The notes beneath the pieces were generated by a model, which saw nothing but the letters and a program-made list of their open reading frames with translations, ran no database searches and was not told where the DNA came from. Positions 52,821 to 60,231 of a DNA stretch of 64,000 bases are shown here, one piece after another (the stretch's first letter is position 1; each line of letters starts with the position of its first letter). A program made the translations under genes and the position numbers. The DNA is from Streptomyces sp. NBC_00582 (GTDB lineage: Bacteria > Actinomycetota > Actinomycetes > Streptomycetales > Streptomycetaceae). The DNA lies in the NCBI RefSeq assembly GCF_036345155.1, contig NZ_CP107772.1, positions 4,650,001-4,714,000 of the forward strand, written 5' to 3'.

Positions 52821-53231
52821 CTAGGGCGTGACGAGTCCGACGAACTCGCACCACACCGCCTTGCCGAGCGCCCGCTCCCGCACGCCCCACGTGTCGCTGA
52901 GCGCGGCGACGAGCAACAGCCCGCGCCCGCCCTCGTCGCACGCGTCGGCGACACGGGGCACCCCGGGCCCGCTGTCGTGCACCTCTACGCGCAACGCCCG
53001 GCCGTCGTACCGCAGGAACAGCAGGAACTGACGGCCGGGCGGTACGCCGTGCAGCAGCGCGTTCGTCACCAGCTCACTGACGCAGAGCAGGACGTCGTCG
53101 GCGCGCCCGGTCTCGTCGAGCCCCCAGCCGGCGAGCGTCCGCGCCGCGAACTGCCGCGCGGCCGGCACGGAACGCCGCTCGCGCCGGAAGAACCTCTCGC
53201 ACAGGGGCGGGAGTTGCATCGTCTCGTTCAC
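52821..53231 (-). CDS. HATPase_c protein (anti-sigma/RsbW-like)
   Basis: A 136-residue ATP-binding protein of the GHKL superfamily. N-box VTNALLHGVPPG and G1 box VEVHDSGPGVPRVA, then GGRGLLLVAALSDTWG, are visible. The fold is that of serine-kinase anti-sigma factors such as RsbW. It is divergent from the XRE gene, with a 29-bp palindrome between. WhiJ-like clusters in Streptomyces often pair such an ATPase with an XRE protein and a DUF397 protein. Confidence 0.88.
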   Translation of the reverse strand: MNETMQLPPLCERFFRRERRSVPAARQFAARTLAGWGLDETGRADDVLLCVSELVTNALLHGVPPGRQFLLFLRYDGRALRVEVHDSGPGVPRVADACDEGGRGLLLVAALSDTWGVRERALGKAVWCEFVGLVTP

Positions 53232-53273
53232 GGGACAAGAGTCACCGAACGTGACTACCGTTGATCAGTGAGT

Positions 53274-53302
53274 GAACCCGTACGGAATTTCCGTACGGGT
53301 TC
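53274..53302. promoter_or_regulatory. Perfect 29-bp palindrome in the WhiJ-like intergenic region
   Basis: GAACCCGTACGGAA, a central T, then TTCCGTACGGGTTC: 14-base arms with no mismatch. It lies 43 bases upstream of the HATPase gene start and 43 bases upstream of the XRE start (53345), so one bound dimer could control both divergent genes. The centre CGGAATTTCCG is AT-rich. Its length and position make it the probable operator of the XRE protein encoded next to it. Confidence 0.75.
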
Positions 53303-53344
53303 CGACCAGGTCAAGGGCGACCGTGCCGGGGGATGGGCAGCAGC

Positions 53345-54151
53345 ATGAGCCAGCGCAAGAAGAACCACTCGACGATGAAGATGCTGGGCAAACAGCTCGG
53401 CACGGCCCGCCGCGAGGCGGGCCACACCCAGAGCGGCCTCGCCGGACTCGTCCGGGTCGACGAGGAGACCATCGCGTCGATCGAGCAGGGCAGACGGGCC
53501 CTGAAGCCGGATCTGGCGGCGCTGCTGGACGAAGTCCTCGACACGAAGGGGATGTTGGCGGCGGGGGTGGCCAACCTGCCGGAGATCGACCAGTTCCCGC
53601 TGTGGGCCGAGCTGTACATGGAGCACGAGCGGGAGGCGATCGCGCTGTCCTGGTACGACAACGCGGTCCTGCCCGGTCTCCTCCAGAACGGGCCGTACGT
53701 CCGGGCCGTACTGCGCAACAGGGTCCCCGCGTACGACGAGGACGAGATCGAGACGTACACGGCACTGCGGCTGAACCGCCAGGAGATCCTGCACCGGAAG
53801 AGCCCGCCGACGCTCAGCTTCGTGGTGTGGGAACCGGTGCTGTACATGGAGATCGGGGATCGGGCGGGGCAGCTTCGGCATCTGCGGAAGCTTGCCGAAC
53901 TGCCTTGTGTGTCGTTGCAGTTCCTGCCGATGAGAAGTCCATGCAACGCAGGACTGAATGGTCCCTTCACCCTGCTCGAAACCCCCGATCACCAGCACCT
54001 CGCCTATACCGAGGGGCAACGCGGCAGCCAGTGGGTTTCTGACCCGGATGAGGTGTCCATCCTGGCGCGCAAATATGCGATGCTGCGAACTCAGGCCCTG
54101 ACCACTCAGGATTCGCTGGGTCTGCTAGACCGCCTGCTAGGAGAGCGATGA
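53345..54151 (+). CDS. XRE regulator with DUF5753 (WhiJ-like)
   Basis: A 268-residue protein. The N-terminal helix-turn-helix is LGKQLGTARREAGHTQSGLAGLVRVDEETIASIEQG. The remainder is DUF5753 (LPEIDQFPLWAELYMEHERE to LRTQALTTQDSLGLLDRL), as in WhiJ-type proteins, which influence Streptomyces development. The stop overlaps the DUF397 start (ATGA). The ATG at 53345 was chosen; one at 53333 adds GSS. The palindrome upstream should be its binding site. Confidence 0.9.
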   Translation: MSQRKKNHSTMKMLGKQLGTARREAGHTQSGLAGLVRVDEETIASIEQGRRALKPDLAALLDEVLDTKGMLAAGVANLPEIDQFPLWAELYMEHEREAIALSWYDNAVLPGLLQNGPYVRAVLRNRVPAYDEDEIETYTALRLNRQEILHRKSPPTLSFVVWEPVLYMEIGDRAGQLRHLRKLAELPCVSLQFLPMRSPCNAGLNGPFTLLETPDHQHLAYTEGQRGSQWVSDPDEVSILARKYAMLRTQALTTQDSLGLLDRLLGER

Positions 54152-54333
54152 GCGCCGAAGCACTGAAGTGGTTCACATCGAGCTACAGCGGCGACGAAGG
54201 CGGACAGTGCCTCGAAGTCGCCGTCTCCCCCACCGCCGTCCACGTCCGCGACTCCAAGAACGCCCCCGAGACCGGCCCCACCTTTCACATCACCCCCACC
54301 ACCTGGGCAGCCTTCACCACCGCCCTCAAATAG
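54148..54333 (+). CDS. DUF397 protein (WhiJ-module partner)
   Basis: A 61-residue protein with the DUF397 signature: KWFTSSYSGDEGGQCLEVA and VHVRDSKNAPETGPTFHITP, ending WAAFTTALK. Its start overlaps the XRE stop by four bases, so the two are made together. DUF397 proteins are found paired with XRE/DUF5753 proteins across Streptomyces; a counteracting relation has been proposed for such pairs. Alone, the protein has no known activity. Confidence 0.92.
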   Translation: MSAEALKWFTSSYSGDEGGQCLEVAVSPTAVHVRDSKNAPETGPTFHITPTTWAAFTTALK

Positions 54334-54368
54334 GCCCGTTGTCAGTGGCTGCCCTTACAGTCACCGGC

Positions 54369-55145
54369 ATGGCGACTCTTCCCAACCCGCTGCCCAAGTT
54401 GGCCTCCGACCCGAGCGGTCGTTCGCTGGGGCTTCAACTGCCGCCCGGGCGGCTGATCGACACGACGACCGGCGAGGTCGTGCTGTGGCACGCCGAGCAG
54501 CAGGCGGCGCCCGGCTCGTGGAAGGCCCTGGGCCGGCCCGCCGGGCGGGCGGGGCTGCTGCCCGTCCTCGTGGATCTGGGCAGCGGTCAGGGCGGGCCGG
54601 AGGACTGGGGGTTGGCGCCCGAGGAGATGTCGTACCCCGGGGACCACGACGCCGACGAGACGCTCGCCGAGTACTGGGCCGAGGTCGCGGCGGAGGAGGA
54701 CGGGGAGTGGCCGGGCCTCGCCGCTCCCCTCACCCTCGCCGCCGACCCCGACACCCGCGCCACCGAGGTCGCCGACGTGCTGTCGGAAGGCGTCCCCGAC
54801 TTCAAGGAGCCGCACCTCGCCCTGGTGGCCGCCCGCCGCAGCGCGGACATCCCGACGGCGCTCGGCTGGTCCGGCCCGGCGAACCAGGACGAGGACGTGG
54901 CCCGGTTCAGCGCCGTCCTGCGCTCCTGGGAGGACCGCTTCGGCATACGCGTCGTGGCCCTCGGCTACGACCGCCTCGCTCTCTCGGTCGCGGCTCCGCC
55001 CACCGGCCTTGCCGAGGCGGAGGCAATCGCCGCCGAACACTTCGCCTTCTGCTCCTACTCCGTCCTGCCGGGCGACGACGACACGTTGTCGTCGTACGCC
55101 GAGAAGATCATCGGCGAACGCACCTGGCACTTCTGGTGGGACTGA
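54369..55145 (+). CDS. DUF4253 family protein
   Basis: A 258-residue protein. The C-terminal about 110 residues (PHLALVAARRSADIPTALGWSGPANQD to SSYAEKIIGERTWHFWWD) match DUF4253, including the final TWHFWWD. The acidic middle (EYWAEVAAEEDGEWPGL) is low complexity. It begins 35 bases after the DUF397 gene and ends 12 bases before the convergent aminotransferase stop. Function unknown; it is a cytoplasmic protein without signal or membrane segments. Confidence 0.88.
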   Translation: MATLPNPLPKLASDPSGRSLGLQLPPGRLIDTTTGEVVLWHAEQQAAPGSWKALGRPAGRAGLLPVLVDLGSGQGGPEDWGLAPEEMSYPGDHDADETLAEYWAEVAAEEDGEWPGLAAPLTLAADPDTRATEVADVLSEGVPDFKEPHLALVAARRSADIPTALGWSGPANQDEDVARFSAVLRSWEDRFGIRVVALGYDRLALSVAAPPTGLAEAEAIAAEHFAFCSYSVLPGDDDTLSSYAEKIIGERTWHFWWD

Positions 55146-55157
55146 GCTGCCCTTTCC

Positions 55158-56351
55158 TCACCCCCTGAGCCCCCTGCCGAGCCTGCGCAGCCCTTCCGCG
55201 ATCTCCTCCGGTGTCTGTGTCACGAAGCAGAGCCGGAGGGTGGAGCGGTCGGGTTCGCCGGCGTGGAAGGGGGCGCCGGGGACGTAGGCCACGTTCTGCT
55301 CGACCACCCGCGGGAGCAGGACCGTGCTGTCGTACGACTCGGGCAGCCGGGCCCAGAGGAACATGCCGCCCTCGGGCCGGTTCCACACCGATCCCTGCGG
55401 CAGTGCCTCGCCCAGGCCCGCCAGCATGGCGTCCCGCCGCTCGCCGTAGACGGCCGCCACCTTCGCCACATGCGCGTCGAGGTCGTTCACGGCGAGATAG
55501 CGGGCCGCCGCGAGCTGGTTGACCGTGGGGGTGTGCAGGTCGGCGGCCTGCTTGGCGACGGCACAGGCGCGGCGCAGCTCCGCGGGGGCGCGCAGCCAGC
55601 CCAGCCGCAGGCCCGGCGCCATGACCTTGGAGAAGGAGCCGAGCAGCACCGTGCGGTCGGCGGCGTCGGGGTGGGCCGCTATCCAGGGGACGCGTTCACC
55701 GTCGTAGCGGAGTTCGCCGTAGGGGTCGTCCTCGACGATCCACAGGCCGTGGCGGGCGGCGACGGAGGCGATCGCGGCGCGGCGTCCGGCGGGCAGGGTG
55801 CGGCCGGTGGGGTTCTGGAAGGTGGGGACGGTGTAGAGCAGCTTGGGCCGCTCCCGCGCCACCAGCTCCGCGAGGGCCTCGGGGTCGGGGCCCTCTTCGT
55901 CTCCGGGCACGGCGACGATCCGGGCCCCGGCGAGGGTGAAGACCTGGAGCGCGGCGAGGTAGCAGGGGGACTCGACGAGGACCGTGTCGCCGGGGTCGAG
56001 GAGGGCCGTGGCGAGGAGGGAGAGGGCCTGCTGGCTGCCGGTGGTGACGAGGAGGTCGTCGGCGGTGGTCGCGAGTCCCCGTGCCGAGGTCCGCGCGGCG
56101 AGCGCCTCGCGGAGCTCGGGCTCGCCCTCGGTGGTGGCGTACTGAAGGGCCTGCGCCGGGGTCTCCTCCAGGACGTACCGGAAGGCCGCGGCCACGCCGT
56201 CCCGGTCGAAGAGTTCCGGTGCGGGCAGCCCGCCCGCGAAGTTGATCATCTCGGGGCGGGCGGTGACGGCCAGGATGTCCCGGACGGGAGAGCCCCCGGT
56301 GGTCCGGGCTCGGGCGGCCAGGGCCGGCGGTGAGACGGGTGCGAGTGTCAT
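55158..56351 (-). CDS. PLP-dependent aminotransferase (class I, 2-aminoadipate/MocR-like fold)
   Basis: Fold-type I aminotransferase, 397 residues. N-terminal INFAGGLPAPELFDRDG and LQYATTEGEPELREALA, DLLVTTGSQQALSLLATALL and the PLP-lysine segment LLGSFSKVMAPGLRLGWLRAP are typical of the 2-aminoadipate transaminase/PLP-aminotransferase group that also forms the C-terminal half of MocR regulators. There is no helix-turn-helix here, so it is the free enzyme. Substrate uncertain. Confidence 0.93.
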   Translation of the reverse strand: MTLAPVSPPALAARARTTGGSPVRDILAVTARPEMINFAGGLPAPELFDRDGVAAAFRYVLEETPAQALQYATTEGEPELREALAARTSARGLATTADDLLVTTGSQQALSLLATALLDPGDTVLVESPCYLAALQVFTLAGARIVAVPGDEEGPDPEALAELVARERPKLLYTVPTFQNPTGRTLPAGRRAAIASVAARHGLWIVEDDPYGELRYDGERVPWIAAHPDAADRTVLLGSFSKVMAPGLRLGWLRAPAELRRACAVAKQAADLHTPTVNQLAAARYLAVNDLDAHVAKVAAVYGERRDAMLAGLGEALPQGSVWNRPEGGMFLWARLPESYDSTVLLPRVVEQNVAYVPGAPFHAGEPDRSTLRLCFVTQTPEEIAEGLRRLGRGLRG

Positions 56352-56531
56352 GACCGCACCCTAGAGAGATGCGTGCCGCCTACACCCGACTTTCCGGCAT
56401 CCGGACCGTGTCCCGCAGGCCGTCCCGAACGGACGTCGTTTCCGCAGGTCAGCCGCTATGGGACCGGACCGGCGTCCCGAGTTGCCCGGCATGTGTGGAG
56501 GACCGGAGGCCAGGCGATCCAGGCTTGCGCC

Positions 56532-56774
56532 ATGCCTGAACTTCGTATCCGTCTCCTCGCCGCCGCCCTCACCGCGACGGCCGCCCTGACCCTCACCGCC
56601 TGCAACGACGGCCAGGGCCTGCGAGACGAGGGCCCCTCCAGCACCGCAGGGGCGCGGGACCCTATCGATATGCCGCTCCGCCGCGGGGCGCGACAAGCCA
56701 CGACGGCGCCGCACCAACCCGACGACACAGCCCTCAGCGCAGCTTCTGTGCCGCTTCCGTGGCCCAATAGGTGA
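56532..56774 (+). pseudogene. Lipoprotein gene interrupted by the dispersed repeat
   Basis: The first about 39 residues look genuine: a signal (LRIRLLAAALTATAALTLTA) leading to a lipobox TLTAC and NDGQGLRDEGPSST. Then the dispersed repeat begins (56647); its translation ARDPIDMPLRRGARQ is the same repeat-derived sequence seen at other copies. The frame then runs into the reverse complement of the hemB end and stops at 56774, so the natural C-terminus is lost. A small exported protein may still be made. Confidence 0.6.
56647..56705. repeat. Dispersed intergenic repeat, copy 3, inside a lipoprotein frame
   Basis: Starts AGGGGCGCGGGACCCTATCG, then ATATGCCGCTCCGCCGCGGG, then GCGCGACAAGCC. It is the same unit as at 50907-50979, with a C for G change in TGCCGCTCC. 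It starts directly after a lipoprotein signal and ends 29 bases before the hemB stop codon on the other strand. Confidence 0.75.
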
Positions 56775-57726
56775 GGATGTTCCGCGCCCCCGCCCGCTTG
56801 ATCCCGGTGAGCGTCTCGAAGATCGCCCGGTCCCGGTCGACCCACCCCTTCTCCGCGGCGGCCTCGATCATCGAGTACTCCCCGGAGATCTGATAGGCCG
56901 CCACCGGCACGTCCACCGCGTCGGCGACCCGCGCCAGGATGTCGAGGTAGGGGCCGGCCGGCTTGACCATCACCATGTCGGCGCCCTCCTCCAGGTCCAG
57001 CGCCAGTTCCCGCAGGGACTCACGGGCGTTGGCGGGGTCCTGCTGGTACGTCTTGCGGTCGCCCCGCAGTGAGGACCCGACGGCCTCCCGGAAGGGCCCG
57101 TAGAACGCCGACGAGTACTTCGCGGTGTAGGCGAGGATCGCGACGTCCTCGCGCCCGATCTGGTCGAGCGCGTCGCGGACGACCCCGATCTGGCCGTCCA
57201 TCATCCCGCTGGGCCCCACCACGTGGGCCCCGGCGTCGGCCTGCACCTGCGCCATCTCGGCGTACCGCTCCAGGGTCGCGTCGTTGTCCACGCGCCCCTC
57301 GGAGTCGAGCACACCGCAGTGCCCGTGGTCGGTCGTCTCGTCCAGGCACAGGTCGGACATCACGAGGAGGTCGTCCCCGACCTCGGCGCGCACGTCCCGC
57401 AGGGCGACCTGGAGGATCCCGTCGGGGTCGGTCCCGGGCGTCCCGAGGGCGTCCTTCTTCGACTCCTCCGGCACCCCGAAGAGCATGATCCCGGAGACCC
57501 CGGCCTCCACCGCCTCCAGCGCGGCCTTCTTCAGGCTGTCCCGCGTGTGCTGCACCACGCCCGGCATCGCCTGGATCGGCACCGGCTCGCTCACGCCCTC
57601 CCGCACGAACGCGGGGAGGATGAAGTCGGCCGGGTGCAGCCGGGTCTCGGCGACCATGCGCCGCATGACGGGGGTGGTCCGCAGCCGCCGCGGCCGCGCA
57701 CCGGGGAAGGATCCGTACGTCGTCAT
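56734..57726 (-). CDS. hemB: Porphobilinogen synthase (delta-aminolevulinate dehydratase)
   Basis: Condenses two 5-aminolevulinate molecules to porphobilinogen. The 330-residue protein has the active-site lysines in [14 protein letters not shown] and [12 protein letters not shown]. The metal site reads [14 protein letters not shown], i.e. one Asp in the place of the second Cys of zinc-type enzymes, an intermediate form between zinc and magnesium types. It lies on the minus strand, separated from hemD by the plus-strand amidase gene. The ATG at 57726 is followed by [15 protein letters not shown]. Confidence 0.96.
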   Translation of the reverse strand: MTTYGSFPGARPRRLRTTPVMRRMVAETRLHPADFILPAFVREGVSEPVPIQAMPGVVQHTRDSLKKAALEAVEAGVSGIMLFGVPEESKKDALGTPGTDPDGILQVALRDVRAEVGDDLLVMSDLCLDETTDHGHCGVLDSEGRVDNDATLERYAEMAQVQADAGAHVVGPSGMMDGQIGVVRDALDQIGREDVAILAYTAKYSSAFYGPFREAVGSSLRGDRKTYQQDPANARESLRELALDLEEGADMVMVKPAGPYLDILARVADAVDVPVAAYQISGEYSMIEAAAEKGWVDRDRAIFETLTGIKRAGARNILTYWATEAAQKLR

Positions 57727-57894
57727 GCGTCCACGCTACGCCCGTCCCGGCACCGCCTTTACCGACGCCGAGTCGGCCCCGCCGCGGGCCGAGGTGTGAC
57801 GCTTTCCGGCCACCCAACGCTCTGTGTATGGGCCATCTGTTGACCAGCTGTGCCCTCAGTGACCGTTTTTGTGACATAGGGGTGGGTTTTCGTC

Positions 57895-60162
57895 GTGAGT
57901 CGACGTGGACGCCGGGGTGGGAAGCGCGCGTACAAGCCGCTGAGCATGCGCAGGAGAGCCTGGCTGACGCTGGGGGCGGTGCTGCTGGGGAGCGGGGGCG
58001 TGGTGACGTACGCCGTCGCGGGCCCGCCCGCCGACCAGGGCACCCGGCACAAGCGGCCGGTGAAGGTGTACGGCCTCGCGCTGAAGAGCTCCTCGGCCGA
58101 CCGGCGGGAGCTGCCGCGCACGGACACCGAGGAGTTCTCGCTGCTGGGCGTCACCTGGACCGGGGGTGCCGAGCGGCTCGCCGGCACCGCGCAGGTGCGC
58201 ACCCGGAGCGCCGGGACCGGTGAGTGGAGCGCCTGGCACGACCTGGAGCTGGACGTCGACCCGCTGGACCGGCCGGGCCCGAAGGTGCGCGGGGCGTCCG
58301 AGCCGGTCTGGGTCGGCCCGTCCGACGGCGTGCAGGCGCAGGTCGTCCGCAAGAACGGCAGCACGGCCGCGCTGCCCAAGGGGCTGCGGGTGGACCTGGT
58401 CGACCCGGGAGTGGTGACCGACGCCGAGACGCGCACCGGGACCGAGGCCGCCGCCTTCGTCATGGACCCGACGCCCGGTGCGACGGACTCCCAGACCGCC
58501 GAGCCCTCCGCCTCGGCCGCCGAGCCCACCGACACCGTCTCCGCCTCCGCCTCCGCCTCCGCGACGGAGACCACGCCCGAGGCCACCGCGAGCGCCTCTT
58601 CCACCCCCACGACACCCACGACCCCCACCGCCCCGAAGTCCACCGTCCCCGAGCCCCCGATCCACTCCCGCGCCGACTGGGGCGCCGACGAGTCGATCAG
58701 CCCGGACGCGCCGGAGTACAACGCCGACGTCAAGGTGATGTTCGTGCACCACACGGACGGCACCAACGACTACACCTGCGACCAGACGCCGTCGATCATC
58801 CGCAGCATCTACGCGTACCACGTGCAGGTCAGCGGCTGGAAGGACATCGGCTACAACTTCCTCGTCGACAAGTGCGGCACCCTGTACGAGGGCCGCAAGG
58901 GCGGTGTGGACCTGCCGGTGCTCGGCGCCCACACCTACGGCTGGAACCGTGAGTCCGCCGCCGTCGCCGTCATCGGCGACTACACCCAGACCAAGGCCAC
59001 CGACGCCGCGCTGACGTCCATCGCCCGTCTGGCGGCCTGGAAGCTCGGCCAGTACGGCGCCGACCCGGCCGGGACCGTCCAGCTCACGGCGGGCGCCACC
59101 CAGACCAACTTCTTCGGCAAGAGCTTCACCTCGGGCAGCCCGTACACCTTCAACCGGATCTCCGGTCACCGCGACGGCTACAACACCCAGTGCCCCGGCG
59201 GTCTGCTCTACGACCAGCTGCCGACCGTCCGCGCCTGGGCGGCCGGCCCGGTGCAGGGCCTGAAGGTCACCTCGGTGGCCGGCGGGGCGACCCTGTCGGG
59301 CTCGACGTACTACACCAAGGGCGCCGTCACCGTGAAGTGGACGACGACCACGCCCGGCGCGCTGATCTCGAAGGTCGAGCTGCTGGTGGACGGCAAGGTC
59401 GCCGCGACGGCGGCCGGCACGGCCACCTCGACGACCGCGACCCTCCCCCTCGGCACCCACACCGTCGCCGTGCGGGCGGTCCATCAGTCCGGCAAGGCCA
59501 CGACGACCGCCGCGCTGAACGTCGTGGCGGAGACCACGGCACCGACCTTCACCACGGCCCCGAAGCTCTCCCTGCGCACCGGCACGGTCACCACCACCGC
59601 CGTCCCGGTCACCCTGGGCTGGAAGGCCACCGACGACAAGGCCCTGCGTTCGGTGCAGCTCCTCGCGCCGACGACCGCGACCTTCGGCCCGACCGTCACC
59701 GCCTCCAGCCGTACCGCCAAGCCGGGCACCGCCACCACCTGGTCGCTGCGGGCCTACGACTACGCCGGCAACTACCGCACGGCGTCCCTGTCCTCGACCC
59801 CGGTGATCCTCCAGGAGACCTCCGCGACGAAGTCCGGGAGCTGGACCAGCCGTTCGTCGACCAGCTACCTCGGCGGCAAGTCGTACTCCAGCGGCTCGAA
59901 GGGCGCCTCCCTGACCTGGACCTTCACCGGCCGTTCCGCCGCCTGGGTGGTCTCCCGCGCGAGCACCTCCGGCCAGGCGTACGTCTACGTCGACGGCGTG
60001 AAGACGGCGACGGTCGACCTGAAGTCCTCCACCACGCTCTACCGTCAGGCGATCTGGACCAAGACCTGGTCGAGCAGCGCCAAGCACACCGTCAAGATCG
60101 TGGTCGTGGGCACCAGCGGCCGCCCGACCATCACCACGGACGGGCTCGTCTACCTCAAGTAG
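57895..60162 (+). CDS. PGRP-type N-acetylmuramoyl-L-alanine amidase
   Basis: Exported peptidoglycan amidase-like protein of 755 residues. An N-terminal membrane/signal segment (AWLTLGAVLLGSGGVVTYAV) is followed by a beta-rich N-terminal region, a Thr/Ser/Pro/Ala-rich linker (about 190-255), and the PGRP/Amidase_2 domain (about 260-430). The latter shows the zinc histidine in MFVHHTDGTNDYTC and the second His and Cys in ISGHRDGYNTQCPGGLL. C-terminal repeats of about 90 residues resemble Ig-like modules (for example LISKVELLVDGKVAATAAGT). The GTG at 57895 follows GGGGTGGG. Confidence 0.9.
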   Translation: MSRRGRRGGKRAYKPLSMRRRAWLTLGAVLLGSGGVVTYAVAGPPADQGTRHKRPVKVYGLALKSSSADRRELPRTDTEEFSLLGVTWTGGAERLAGTAQVRTRSAGTGEWSAWHDLELDVDPLDRPGPKVRGASEPVWVGPSDGVQAQVVRKNGSTAALPKGLRVDLVDPGVVTDAETRTGTEAAAFVMDPTPGATDSQTAEPSASAAEPTDTVSASASASATETTPEATASASSTPTTPTTPTAPKSTVPEPPIHSRADWGADESISPDAPEYNADVKVMFVHHTDGTNDYTCDQTPSIIRSIYAYHVQVSGWKDIGYNFLVDKCGTLYEGRKGGVDLPVLGAHTYGWNRESAAVAVIGDYTQTKATDAALTSIARLAAWKLGQYGADPAGTVQLTAGATQTNFFGKSFTSGSPYTFNRISGHRDGYNTQCPGGLLYDQLPTVRAWAAGPVQGLKVTSVAGGATLSGSTYYTKGAVTVKWTTTTPGALISKVELLVDGKVAATAAGTATSTTATLPLGTHTVAVRAVHQSGKATTTAALNVVAETTAPTFTTAPKLSLRTGTVTTTAVPVTLGWKATDDKALRSVQLLAPTTATFGPTVTASSRTAKPGTATTWSLRAYDYAGNYRTASLSSTPVILQETSATKSGSWTSRSSTSYLGGKSYSSGSKGASLTWTFTGRSAAWVVSRASTSGQAYVYVDGVKTATVDLKSSTTLYRQAIWTKTWSSSAKHTVKIVVVGTSGRPTITTDGLVYLK

Positions 60163-60173
60163 CGGCCCGGTAC

Positions 60174-60221
60174 ACGACGGCGGCCTTCACGATCACATCC
60201 GATCGTGAAGGCCGCCGTCGT
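60174..60221. terminator. Strong bidirectional hairpin, amidase/hemD
   Basis: A perfect 21-base stem, ACGACGGCGGCCTTCACGAT plus C and its complement, around ACATCC. It starts 11 bases after the amidase stop and ends 10 bases before the hemD stop, so it serves both convergent transcripts. Confidence 0.92.
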
Positions 60222-60231
60222 CATGCGGTGC

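Noticed and set aside
50672..52954. 760-codon minus-strand frame opposite argS
   Set aside because: argS motifs on the plus strand are unmistakable; the minus frame is low-complexity Arg/Val/Leu/Asp sequence without known domains.
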